Positions 1-8,185 of a stretch of 11,587 bases of DNA are shown piece after piece. Within the stretch, counting starts at the first letter, position 1. Every line of letters starts with the position of its first letter. Location: assembly GCA_910578245.1 (NCBI GenBank), contig CAJTPC010000035.1, positions 1 through 11,587 on the forward strand. The letters run 5' to 3'. Under the pieces are notes generated by a model. It had not been told where the DNA came from. It saw only the letters and a list, made by a program, of their open reading frames with translations, and searched no databases. The position numbers were made by a program, and so were the translations under genes. The DNA comes from an uncultured Christensenella sp. (lineage in GTDB: Bacteria > Bacillota > Clostridia > Christensenellales > UBA3700).

Positions 1-47
1 TAATCATTTATTATGAATATAAACGAATATCTTTCAAGGGGATAACC

Positions 48-2162
48 ATGAAAAGCAAAAAACTCTTAATTGTAACGTTGATTGCGCTCATTGCCTTGGT
101 GGCATTGGTAGGGTGCGATAGCAACAAAGTTGATTACGACACAGAAATTGTTGGCAACGGCGGATTTGAAAATTACACTTCGCAAGACGCTATCGCCGAC
201 AACTGGACTATCAATCCAGGAACTACGGTAAATTGGATTCGCAACGTTTCTCAATCTAGCGAATACGATTCTTCGCTCGGCAAGAGATATTTGCGTTTTA
301 ACCTTTCGACGTCGGGTTTTTATTATATTTCACAGAAAGTCAAATTGGAAAAGAACGCCATTTATAAGATTACGGCGTACGTCAAGGTTGATTCCGTCAA
401 CGGTTCGGCAGGCGTATTTATCAACGGAGCTGTGGATACGGTCGGTATATTGGTGAGCGAAGCCACTGAAGGCTGGAAAGAATACACCGAATACTTCACG
501 TCGGCGGTTAAGGGAGAAGTAGAACTCATCGTATCTCTCGGCAGAGATGGTTATAGCAGTTCGGGTGACGTGTCTTTCGACAATATATCGCTTCAAAAAG
601 TTGAAGACGCTCCGGATGACGCGGAAGTGGCTATCCTACGTATGAAAGAAGGCTATGATATGGCAGACGGAGGCTCGATTGCTTTCGTAGTACTCTTTAC
701 GCTTATTTCGGCCGGAATACTCGTGGGAATGTTCTTTATGATCAAAAGTATACTTCAAAATAAAGTCGGTATGCGTCCCAACGACGGCGTTACGGGCGGG
801 GACAAGTTCCTCAATACAATGACCGGCAATACTGCAAGATTTATCTACGTGCTACTCACGGCGTTCGTTGTCAGATTTATTACGGTGCTTGCGTCGGCTG
901 AAGGCAATGCGGTTATCGATGAAATGGTTAACCTTGCAAAGGGAGTTGCGGATAAAGGCTTTTTGTCCTATTATGACAATTACGTCTACCAACCGCAAGG
1001 CGTAGTTTGGCTAATGGGAATATTCGGTTTTCTCGGCAAGGCTCTTAATATGGAGAACGTAGGCTATTCTATCATGGTAAGAATGCCTATGATGATTGCA
1101 GATTTGACGATATGTTATATGATTTTCTCTTGCGCGGCAAAATACCAAAACGAGAGAATGGCAACTACTTACGGATTTATATACGCAATTTTGCCGGTGT
1201 TCTTTATCTTCGGCAGTTTGTACGGCTCCGTTCAATCTATCGCGATTGCTTTCTTGGTGGCAATGGCGCTTGCGATGCTCCAAAAGAAATACGTATCGAC
1301 TGGTATATTCTATACTTTGGCGCTGTTCTTTAGCAATTACGCTCTAATACTTTTGCCGGTTATACTTTTGTATCAAATATACGCGCTTGTTACGGATAAG
1401 TCGTCAATTGTAAAGACAGCTGTAACTATGGCGGGTTGCTTTGTTGCATTCTATTTGATTTCGCTTCCGCTTTGTTGGAATCAAGTTGCAAAGGGCGACG
1501 TATTCTGCGTATTCTCCAAGATGTATCAATTCTTCAATACGGCTAATCCAAAACTTTCCAACAATGCGTTCAACTTGTATTCGATATTCGCTTCCGGCGG
1601 TAAGATAAGACCTGATAGTCTATTCCTCGATATGTGTAATTGGCTCTTTGTAATTGCTATGAGCGCATACGTAGTTTATCACTATATCAGAACTGCAAAC
1701 AGACTTGATTTAGTATTGCTTTCGGGCGTTATGCTTATTGCATATTCGGTTATCGGCGCTCAAGGAAATATCGATACGTTGCCTATGGGATTGGCGCTAA
1801 TACTCATATATCTAATTATCACTCCGGATATCAGACTGTATATCGGCGTAGGCGCGCTTGCGACTTTGTCATTCCTCAATATAGCGCAATTATTCTCAAG
1901 AAGCGGCTTTATCAGCGGGGTAGACAACGCAACGCTTCTTGACTTTGAAAGCAAGGACGCTTTCATGATAATATTCAGTATAATAACACTTCTTGCGACG
2001 TTCTATTTGCTGTACGTGGCTGTCGATATGACTTTAGCCTCCAATGTGTTACTCATTGAAAAAGAAAAAGATATCTCTGACGAAATACAGGAAGAAGCAA
2101 AAGCAGAGAATGTCGCTAAAGTAAAATCTAATACAAAGAAGAAATCTAAAAAGGCAAGATAA
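48..2162 (+). CDS. Predicted lipoprotein: carbohydrate-binding-like domain fused to a GT-C-type multi-pass glycosyltransferase-like domain
   Basis: The 704-aa product begins with a lipoprotein signal: MKSKK, a hydrophobic run, and lipobox LVGC with the lipidated Cys at residue 23. Residues ~35-190 resemble a CBM4/9-like jelly roll (start NGGFE, end VSFDNISLQKV) and should lie outside the cell. A first membrane segment at ~208-235 is followed by a short cytoplasmic loop, then about 11-12 more segments to ~680 and a Lys-rich cytoplasmic tail. The membrane part looks like GT-C enzymes that use polyprenyl-phosphate sugars: Asp291-Glu292 fall in the first extracellular loop, where GT-C catalytic acids sit, followed by Tyr314-Gln-Pro-Gln, which recalls the family's YPP loop, and VRMPMMIADL. 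The usual WGQxD-like loop is degenerate (YGSVQS, 392-397), so activity is uncertain. The start is set by AAGGGG at 37-42. The stop is 5 nt before comM, suggesting co-transcription. The domain reading is from pattern recognition; substrate and role are unknown. Confidence 0.7.
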   Translation: MKSKKLLIVTLIALIALVALVGCDSNKVDYDTEIVGNGGFENYTSQDAIADNWTINPGTTVNWIRNVSQSSEYDSSLGKRYLRFNLSTSGFYYISQKVKLEKNAIYKITAYVKVDSVNGSAGVFINGAVDTVGILVSEATEGWKEYTEYFTSAVKGEVELIVSLGRDGYSSSGDVSFDNISLQKVEDAPDDAEVAILRMKEGYDMADGGSIAFVVLFTLISAGILVGMFFMIKSILQNKVGMRPNDGVTGGDKFLNTMTGNTARFIYVLLTAFVVRFITVLASAEGNAVIDEMVNLAKGVADKGFLSYYDNYVYQPQGVVWLMGIFGFLGKALNMENVGYSIMVRMPMMIADLTICYMIFSCAAKYQNERMATTYGFIYAILPVFFIFGSLYGSVQSIAIAFLVAMALAMLQKKYVSTGIFYTLALFFSNYALILLPVILLYQIYALVTDKSSIVKTAVTMAGCFVAFYLISLPLCWNQVAKGDVFCVFSKMYQFFNTANPKLSNNAFNLYSIFASGGKIRPDSLFLDMCNWLFVIAMSAYVVYHYIRTANRLDLVLLSGVMLIAYSVIGAQGNIDTLPMGLALILIYLIITPDIRLYIGVGALATLSFLNIAQLFSRSGFISGVDNATLLDFESKDAFMIIFSIITLLATFYLLYVAVDMTLASNVLLIEKEKDISDEIQEEAKAENVAKVKSNTKKKSKKAR

Positions 2163-2167
2163 GAAAT

Positions 2168-3700
2168 ATGCTGGCCAAGACTAAGAGTTACGCCCTCAAC
2201 GGAGTAGAGGGATACGAAGTTGCGATAGAAGTAGACCTAAATGCAGGATTGCCGGCTTACGACACAGTAGGCTTGGCAGATACTGCTATCAAAGAGTCTA
2301 AAGAAAGGGTGAGGTCTGCTATAAAGAACAGTCTTTTGACCTATCCGATACGTAAGATTACTATCAATCTTGCGCCGGCGGATACTAAGAAAGAAGGCTC
2401 GCACTTTGACTTAGCGATAGCTCTTGGTATACTCATTGCCAACGAAGAGATTGAAAGTAATACGTACAAAGACTATATAATTCTCGGAGAGTTGTCTTTA
2501 GACGGGTCGATAAATTCTATTAGAGGCGTTCTGCCACTTATAATCTCGGCTATTCAAAACGGACATAAAAAGTTTATTTTGCCGGCAAAGAATGCAAAAG
2601 AAGCAAGTTATATTTCGGGAATTGAGGTTTACGCTTTTGACAAACTTGCCGAGGTTGTGGACTTTTTGACAGGCAAGAGCGAGGGCAAGCCGTTAGAAAC
2701 CAGCGAGTTCGTAGCTATATCCAAGGCGAATAAATACAACGTTGACTTTTCCGAAGTCAAGGGACAGCTCGTAGCTAAGCGAGCTTTGGAAATAGCCGTT
2801 GCGGGCGGTCACAACGTGCTTATGATAGGACCTCCCGGCGCAGGAAAGACTATGATGGCAAAGTGCGTGCCTACTATTATGCCCGATATGACTTTCGAAG
2901 AGGCAATAGAAGTGACGAAGATACATTCCGTTGCCGGAATATTGGACAACAGCGTGGGCATAGTAGTCAGCAGACCTTTTCGCACTCCTCATCATACGGC
3001 AACTGTTCCGGCTCTTATGGGCGGCGGTACTAACGCTCGCCCCGGTGAGATCAGCCTTGCGCACAACGGAGTGCTTTTCTTGGACGAAATGCCGGAGTAT
3101 CAACGTCGCACTCTCGAAACGCTCAGACAGCCGCTTGAAGACGGAGTAGCTGTGGTATCGAGATCGAAACGTACGCTGGAGTATCCCGCAAGATTTATGT
3201 TGGTCGCAAGTATGAATCCATGTCCTTGCGGTAATCTCGGTTCAAAGACTCAAGAGTGCAAATGTACGCCATCGGAAATACATAGATATATATCCAAATT
3301 ATCCGGACCGTTACTTGACAGAATAGATTTGCAAATCGAAGTAGACGGCATTACTTATGAAGACTTCCGCAGTAGCGTTCCCAACGAGAGTAGCGCTACC
3401 GTCAAGGAGAGGGTAGAAAAGGCAAGGACAATTCAAAGAGCAAGGTACGCGGGTACTAAGACCAAGACAAACGATGAGATGACCAACGCACAAGTCAAGA
3501 AATATTGCGCCCTTGACAATGTCGGCGAAGCGTTGTTGAAGAATGCTTTTACCAAGCTCAATATGACTGCAAGAGCAAGCACCAGAGTATTGAAAGTCGC
3601 AAGGACGATTGCAGACTTGGACGGCTCTATTGACGTCTTGTCTAAGCACGTGGCGGAAGCGATTCAATACCGTTCTTTGGATAGGAAGTATTGGGATTGA
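2168..3700 (+). CDS. comM: ComM/YifB family Mg-chelatase-like AAA+ ATPase
   Basis: The 510-aa product has the normal length and full domain order of ComM/YifB. Residues 1-~170 form the N-terminal ChlI-like (Lon/S5-fold) domain, with AYDTVGLAD and the conserved KKEGSHFDLAIALG. Residues ~195-400 form the AAA+ core: Walker A GPPGAGKT at 221-228, RPFRTPHHTAT, and Walker B VLFLDE with Asp306-Glu307. A Cys cluster (C352, C354, C364, C366) follows and is characteristic of the family. The C-terminal Mg_chelatase_C domain ends with ARASTRVLKVARTIADL. Despite the family name it does not act in chlorophyll synthesis. Studied ComM proteins are hexameric helicases that promote branch migration when single-stranded DNA integrates during natural transformation. 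The gene is followed 8 nt later by dprA, which fits a role in processing incoming DNA. Upstream, a glycosyltransferase-like gene ends 5 nt away. The ribosome binding site is weak (purine-rich stretch before 2163), so translation may be coupled to the upstream gene. Confidence 0.95.
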   Translation: MLAKTKSYALNGVEGYEVAIEVDLNAGLPAYDTVGLADTAIKESKERVRSAIKNSLLTYPIRKITINLAPADTKKEGSHFDLAIALGILIANEEIESNTYKDYIILGELSLDGSINSIRGVLPLIISAIQNGHKKFILPAKNAKEASYISGIEVYAFDKLAEVVDFLTGKSEGKPLETSEFVAISKANKYNVDFSEVKGQLVAKRALEIAVAGGHNVLMIGPPGAGKTMMAKCVPTIMPDMTFEEAIEVTKIHSVAGILDNSVGIVVSRPFRTPHHTATVPALMGGGTNARPGEISLAHNGVLFLDEMPEYQRRTLETLRQPLEDGVAVVSRSKRTLEYPARFMLVASMNPCPCGNLGSKTQECKCTPSEIHRYISKLSGPLLDRIDLQIEVDGITYEDFRSSVPNESSATVKERVEKARTIQRARYAGTKTKTNDEMTNAQVKKYCALDNVGEALLKNAFTKLNMTARASTRVLKVARTIADLDGSIDVLSKHVAEAIQYRSLDRKYWD

Positions 3701-3708
3701 GAGGGAAT

Positions 3709-4728
3709 ATGACGTACACCGATGATCAAAAGGCATTGATAATGCTCTCGACAGTAGAGTGGTATAGCGTAAGGAAAAAACGCTTTGAGAGCGTAGACAA
3801 GCCAAGCGAGTTGTACAATGATTATACCGTTGCAGATAATATGATTGCCAAAATGGAAAAAGCCGGAATAAAGGTAATTACTATAGTTGACGAGGATTAT
3901 CCCAATTCGCTAAAAGAGATATTCGATCCGCCGTACACTCTTTACTATCAAGGCGATAAGAATTTGTTATACAGCAAAGACTTACTTGCAATCGTAGGTT
4001 CAAGAAGAGTAAGTACGTACGGCAGGAACGTAATGCAAAACTTTGCGCCGGAATTTGTCAAGGCGGGATTGAAGATAATCAGCGGACTTGCGAGAGGAGT
4101 AGACAGCATAGGACATAGAATAAGTCTTGAGAACAATTCGCCTACGGTGGCGGTCGTAGCAAACGGACTTGACATATGTTACCCATCGGAAAATTCGGAT
4201 ATGCAAATGCAAATTGCCAAGACTGGACTTGTCGTAAGCGAATATCCAATGGGCAGTAAGCCTTTGCAATATCACTTTCCCGAGCGCAACCGAATTATCA
4301 GCGCGTTGTCGCAAGCCGTGTTTATACCCGAAGCGGGAGAAAAGAGCGGTTCGCTTATCACTGCAGACTATGCGATTGAGCAAGGTAAAGAGTTATTTGT
4401 AGTCCCGGGCAATATTTTCTCACCTATGAGCGCAGGTTGCAACAAAAAGATAAAAGAGTTGCAAGCAGTGATTACTCTTTCGCCCGACGATGTAATATCT
4501 GCGTTGGGTAAGACGTCTAAAAAATGCGTTAAAGAGGTCGTTCAACTTGACTTTACTGCTCAAGCGATAGTAGACTTACTCAAAGACGAAGCGCTTCACT
4601 TTGACGAAATCCTGCAAAAGTCAGAGTTGGGCGTAGGCGAACTGTCAAGCGTACTTTCTCAATTGGAGATATTAGGAATAATAAGGAAGATGCAGGGAAA
4701 TTATTTTGAAATCATACCTCAGCTTTAA
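3709..4728 (+). CDS. dprA: DNA processing protein DprA (Smf)
   Basis: DprA binds single-stranded DNA entering the cell and loads RecA on it; it is widespread even in bacteria not known to be competent. The 339-aa product has the expected layout: a short N-terminal helical region, a Rossmann-like core at about 75-265, and a winged-helix domain at about 275-339. Core motifs are GSRR at 97-100, SGLARGVD at 125-132, YPSEN, SEYPMG, FPERNRII at 190-197, SGSLITADYA and VVPGN. The usual GxNxLIxxGA after VVPGN is degenerate here (GCNKKIKELQAV). I chose ATG 3709 over an in-frame TTG at 3691, which would overlap the comM stop. ATG 3709 is preceded by GAGGGA at 3701-3706, only just upstream, so spacing is short and the TTG start (345 aa) remains possible. 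It sits between comM and topA, the common Firmicute arrangement. Confidence 0.93.
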   Translation: MTYTDDQKALIMLSTVEWYSVRKKRFESVDKPSELYNDYTVADNMIAKMEKAGIKVITIVDEDYPNSLKEIFDPPYTLYYQGDKNLLYSKDLLAIVGSRRVSTYGRNVMQNFAPEFVKAGLKIISGLARGVDSIGHRISLENNSPTVAVVANGLDICYPSENSDMQMQIAKTGLVVSEYPMGSKPLQYHFPERNRIISALSQAVFIPEAGEKSGSLITADYAIEQGKELFVVPGNIFSPMSAGCNKKIKELQAVITLSPDDVISALGKTSKKCVKEVVQLDFTAQAIVDLLKDEALHFDEILQKSELGVGELSSVLSQLEILGIIRKMQGNYFEIIPQL

Positions 4729-4730
4729 TA

Positions 4731-4737
4731 AAAGGAG
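4731..4737 (+). promoter_or_regulatory. Shine-Dalgarno that fixes the topA start
   Basis: The sequence AAAGGAG lies 5 nt before ATG 4743. A possible in-frame GTG at 4737 overlaps the last base of this motif and would have no binding site of its own, so ATG 4743 is the likely start of topA. Confidence 0.75.
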
Positions 4738-4742
4738 TGGAG

Positions 4743-6884
4743 ATGAAACTTATAATCGTAGAGTCGCCTCATAAGGCGAAAACAATTTCAAAGTACTTGG
4801 GTAGCGGTTACCACGTGGTAGCTTCCAAGGGTCACGTCAGCGACTTGCCTCAAAAGACAATGGGCATTGACGTCAACAACAATTTTAAGCCGGAATATAT
4901 AGTCAGCCCCGACAAGCAGGCGACTATAGATATGATAAAAAAAGAGATTGAGAAATGCGATACCGTTTATCTCGCAGCCGACCCCGATAGAGAGGGAGAG
5001 GCAATTTCTTGGCACCTTGCCAACGTGTGCGACATCACGGATAAGAACGTGAGAATCGTATTCAACGAAATTTCTAAAAAAGCAGTATTAAAGGCTTTGG
5101 ATAATCCCAGAGAAATCAATATGGGACTTGTAGACGCTCAGCAAGCAAGAAGAGTTCTTGATAGATTGATGGGATACGAGCTTTCTCCTATTTTATCACG
5201 TCAGATTAAGAGCGGTCTATCGGCAGGCAGAGTTCAGTCTGTCGCGCTCAAAATGGTAGTCGACAGAGAAAGAGAGATTAGGAATTTCAAACCTCAGGAG
5301 TATTGGAATATCAACGCTCAACTCGTCAAAGATAAGACGGCAGTCGGAGATAAGAAAAAGAATTCATTTAAGTGCGAATTCGTAGATATTGACAATAAAA
5401 AGGTTAAGGTCACTTGTAAAGAGCAAGCCGATGAAGTTATCGGCGGAAGCAAGACGGGCAAGTGGGTAGTAGACGGAGTCAAGAGGGCGTCCTCTTTCTC
5501 CAAGCCTGCTCCGCCGTTCACCACCTCGACTATGCAACAAGACGCGATTTCCAAGTTGGGATTTAGCGCGTCTATGGTTACGCAGATTGCCCAAAGGCTA
5601 TATGAGGGCGTTGAGATAGAGGGCGAAGGTCACGTTGCGCTCGTCACATATATCCGTTCTGACAGCGTGAGAGTATCTGCCGAGGCTCAAAGAGAAGCGC
5701 TTGACTTTATTGCGCAAAATTACGGAAGCGACTATTGTCCTAAAAAGCCCAACGTGTACGCTACAGGCGCAGGAGCGCAAGACGCGCACGAAGCAATCAG
5801 ACCTATTACGCTTTCCCGTACGCCGGAGTCGCTTAAGGATAAGCTCGCGCGTAACGATTATAAATTATACAAATTAATATACGATAGATTTGTCGCGTCG
5901 CAAATGGCTAATGCCGAATACGACACCTTGACCGTGCATATCGTATCTCAAAGCGATAAGAAGTACGGATATACTCTCAAGGGTAGAGTCTGCGTATTCA
6001 AAGGCTTTACGCAAGCGTACCAAAGCAATACCGAGAAAGAGGAGAATAGCAAGGAATTGCCAAATCTCAACGAGGGCGAGGAGCTTACTCTCAAAGATAT
6101 TGCAGGCGAGCAAAAATTTACCAAGCCTCCGCAAAGATATACCGACGGTTCTTTTATTAAGGCTATGGAAGAAAACGGAATTGGCAGACCGTCTACATTT
6201 GAAAAGACTATTACCGTGCTTTACAAGCGTACTTATATCGAGAAGGAAGGCAAGTTTATGAAGCCTACCGAGCTTGGCGAAATAGTAGTTGACCAACTTG
6301 TCAAGGACTTTTCCGATATAATGGATACGCAATTCACCGCGGATATGGAGAAAAATCTCGACAAGATAGAAGAGGGCAACATCAAGTGGTATGAGGTAAT
6401 TGCCGACTTCTACGGCGGTTTCCACAATAAGGTGCTTGAAGTCAGACACCAAGGAAGCAAGGTCAAGCCTAAGGCAGAAGAGTCTGACGTAATTTGCGAC
6501 AAGTGCGGAGCGAGAATGATAATCAGGGATTCTAAGTACGGCAAGTTCTTAGCATGTCCCAACTTCCCTAAGTGTCGCAATACCAAGTCGCTTTCAGAGC
6601 CTGTTGCGAAGTGTCCGCAGTGCGGAGGCGACGTATACAAGAAGATATCCAAGAAAGGCGCTACTTTCTTCTCTTGCAACAATTATCCTACTTGCAAGTT
6701 TATATCATGGGATTTACCTGCGCCGTATCTGTGTCCTGATTGCAAGAGCAATATGAAAGCGGTGATAGGTAAGAGCGGAGTGAGATATATCTGTACTAAT
6801 AAAGAGTGCGGACATAGCGAGAGTATAGAAGAGAGCAATGTGCCTCAAGTAATATTGAAGAACAAGGAAAATCAAAAGTCATGA
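4743..6884 (+). CDS. topA: DNA topoisomerase I (type IA)
   Basis: This enzyme relaxes negative supercoils by passing one strand through a transient break held by a 5'-phosphotyrosine. The 713-aa product opens with the TOPRIM domain (LIIVESPHKAKTI at the N-terminus; metal-binding acidic triad in DPDRE at 80-84). The core continues with FNEISKKAV, DAQQARRVLDRLMGY and LSAGRVQSVAL. The catalytic tyrosine is Tyr303 in YIRSDS, where most relatives have Thr at the fourth position. Three C-terminal four-Cys zinc ribbons follow: C585/588/605/611, C624/627/645/651 and C664/667/684/689, each CxxC paired with a later Cys pair. This is the normal arrangement for Clostridial TopA. I start at ATG 4743, which follows AAAGGAG, rather than GTG 4737. 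The stop overlaps the trmFO start by 4 nt (ATGA), so the two are probably translationally coupled. Confidence 0.97.
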   Translation: MKLIIVESPHKAKTISKYLGSGYHVVASKGHVSDLPQKTMGIDVNNNFKPEYIVSPDKQATIDMIKKEIEKCDTVYLAADPDREGEAISWHLANVCDITDKNVRIVFNEISKKAVLKALDNPREINMGLVDAQQARRVLDRLMGYELSPILSRQIKSGLSAGRVQSVALKMVVDREREIRNFKPQEYWNINAQLVKDKTAVGDKKKNSFKCEFVDIDNKKVKVTCKEQADEVIGGSKTGKWVVDGVKRASSFSKPAPPFTTSTMQQDAISKLGFSASMVTQIAQRLYEGVEIEGEGHVALVTYIRSDSVRVSAEAQREALDFIAQNYGSDYCPKKPNVYATGAGAQDAHEAIRPITLSRTPESLKDKLARNDYKLYKLIYDRFVASQMANAEYDTLTVHIVSQSDKKYGYTLKGRVCVFKGFTQAYQSNTEKEENSKELPNLNEGEELTLKDIAGEQKFTKPPQRYTDGSFIKAMEENGIGRPSTFEKTITVLYKRTYIEKEGKFMKPTELGEIVVDQLVKDFSDIMDTQFTADMEKNLDKIEEGNIKWYEVIADFYGGFHNKVLEVRHQGSKVKPKAEESDVICDKCGARMIIRDSKYGKFLACPNFPKCRNTKSLSEPVAKCPQCGGDVYKKISKKGATFFSCNNYPTCKFISWDLPAPYLCPDCKSNMKAVIGKSGVRYICTNKECGHSESIEESNVPQVILKNKENQKS

Positions 6885-8182
6885 AAGTCAACGTAATAGG
6901 CGGAGGCTTGGCAGGGTGCGAGTGCGCGTATCAACTTCTAAAAAGAGGTTTTGAAGTGGATATGTTTGAGATGAGAGGAGTCAAAAACACTCCTTGTCAC
7001 TCGACGGATAGCTTAGCGGAATTGGTGTGTTCTAATTCCTTAAAGGCGCAAAGCCTAGACAATGCGTCGGGACTTTTGAAGTACGAACTTGCAAGACTTG
7101 ACAGTTTGTTATTGAAATGCGCTTACTCCAGCGACGTTCCTGCGGGCGGAGCCTTAGCAGTGGACAGAGTGAAGTTGAGCGAGAGCGTTGAGAGAGTTCT
7201 GCATAGTTATGACGGCTTTAGGTTGATAAGGCAAGAAGTCGAGAGCGTAGACGATTCCATTCCTACGGTGATTGCGACAGGTCCGTTGACGTCGGATAGA
7301 ATGTCTAGGTGGATACAGGACTTTTTAGGCGGAGAATACCTCAACTTCTACGACGCCGTGGCGCCGATAATCGACGGAGAAAGTATTGATTATGACAAGG
7401 CTTTTTTTGGAGCAAGATACGGCAAGGGCGGTGACGATTATCTCAACTGCGCTATGGATAAGCAAGAATACTTGCGTTTTTACGAAGAACTTATTCATGC
7501 GCAAAGAGCAAAGCTCAAAGACTTTGAATTTGAGGTATTTGAGAGATGTATGCCAATAGAGGTCATGGCTTCAAGAGGGGTGGATACCATGAGGTACGGT
7601 CCTTTGCGACCGGTCGGCATACGCAATCCGCATAGCGAGGAAAGACCTTACGCTGTGGTACAGCTTCGCAAGGAAGACGGCGAGGGAAACGCTTACAATA
7701 TAGTAGGTTTTCAGACAAATCTCAAATTCGGCGAGCAAAAGAGAGTTTTCTCTATGATTCCGGGGCTTGAGAACGCCGAGTTTTTGAGATACGGAGTAAT
7801 GCACGCAAATACCTTTATCAACGCGCCGAAAGTTTTGGACAGCGCATTTGGCGTAAAGAACAAGCCGTTGCTTTTTTTCGCGGGACAGTTGACTGGCGTT
7901 GAGGGGTATATGGAGAGCGTAGCAAGCGGACTGACGGCAGGCGTTAATCTAGCAAGACGTCTTAATTGCAAAGAAGATATGATTATGCCTGCGACAAGCG
8001 TTATGGGAAGATTGCAAAGACATATTTCTATGCCTAGCGAAGATTATCAACCTATGAATGCCAACTTCGGGATATTGCCCATATTGGAAGATGCTCCGAG
8101 GGACAAAAAGAAAAGAAAATACAAATATTCTCTGCGCGCTATCGGCGACGTTGAGAGTTATCTCAAAACAATAAAGGAGTAA
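6881..8182 (+). CDS. trmFO: Methylenetetrahydrofolate-tRNA-(uracil-5-)-methyltransferase TrmFO
   Basis: TrmFO methylates U54 in the T-loop of tRNA to give ribothymidine, using methylenetetrahydrofolate as carbon donor and FAD as reductant. It is typical of Firmicutes, unlike the SAM-dependent TrmA. The 433-aa product matches the B. subtilis length. The FAD-binding Rossmann motif VIGGGLAGCE is at 5-14, followed by LAELVCSNSLK with Cys50 and PAGGALAVDR. The second functional cysteine, Cys223, lies in RCMPIEVMASRG. These correspond to the two cysteines (53 and 226) known to matter in the B. subtilis enzyme. Further family blocks are MRYGPLRPVG, VVQLRKED, VGFQTNLKFGEQKRVF and GQLTGVEGYMES. The start codon overlaps the topA stop (ATGA), with AAGGAAA at 6864-6870 as a distant ribosome binding site. 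hslV begins 3 nt after the stop, so the xerC gene often found here in Firmicutes is missing. Confidence 0.97.
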   Translation: MKVNVIGGGLAGCECAYQLLKRGFEVDMFEMRGVKNTPCHSTDSLAELVCSNSLKAQSLDNASGLLKYELARLDSLLLKCAYSSDVPAGGALAVDRVKLSESVERVLHSYDGFRLIRQEVESVDDSIPTVIATGPLTSDRMSRWIQDFLGGEYLNFYDAVAPIIDGESIDYDKAFFGARYGKGGDDYLNCAMDKQEYLRFYEELIHAQRAKLKDFEFEVFERCMPIEVMASRGVDTMRYGPLRPVGIRNPHSEERPYAVVQLRKEDGEGNAYNIVGFQTNLKFGEQKRVFSMIPGLENAEFLRYGVMHANTFINAPKVLDSAFGVKNKPLLFFAGQLTGVEGYMESVASGLTAGVNLARRLNCKEDMIMPATSVMGRLQRHISMPSEDYQPMNANFGILPILEDAPRDKKKRKYKYSLRAIGDVESYLKTIKE

Positions 8183-8185
8183 ATT

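Noticed and set aside
1..47. -10-like TATTAT at 9-14 upstream of the first gene
   Set aside because: The -35 region would lie beyond the window edge, so the promoter cannot be judged.
1112..1333. 73-aa + strand frame inside the first gene
   Set aside because: It lies out of frame within a clear membrane-protein gene, with no ribosome binding site or domain.
3311..3805. 164-aa open frame on the - strand across comM/dprA
   Set aside because: It is antisense to two clearly conserved genes, and no family is recognisable in its translation.
5874..6452. 192-aa open frame on the - strand inside topA
   Set aside because: It is fully antisense to the conserved TopA core, has no recognisable domain, and other antisense shadows of this kind occur throughout the window.
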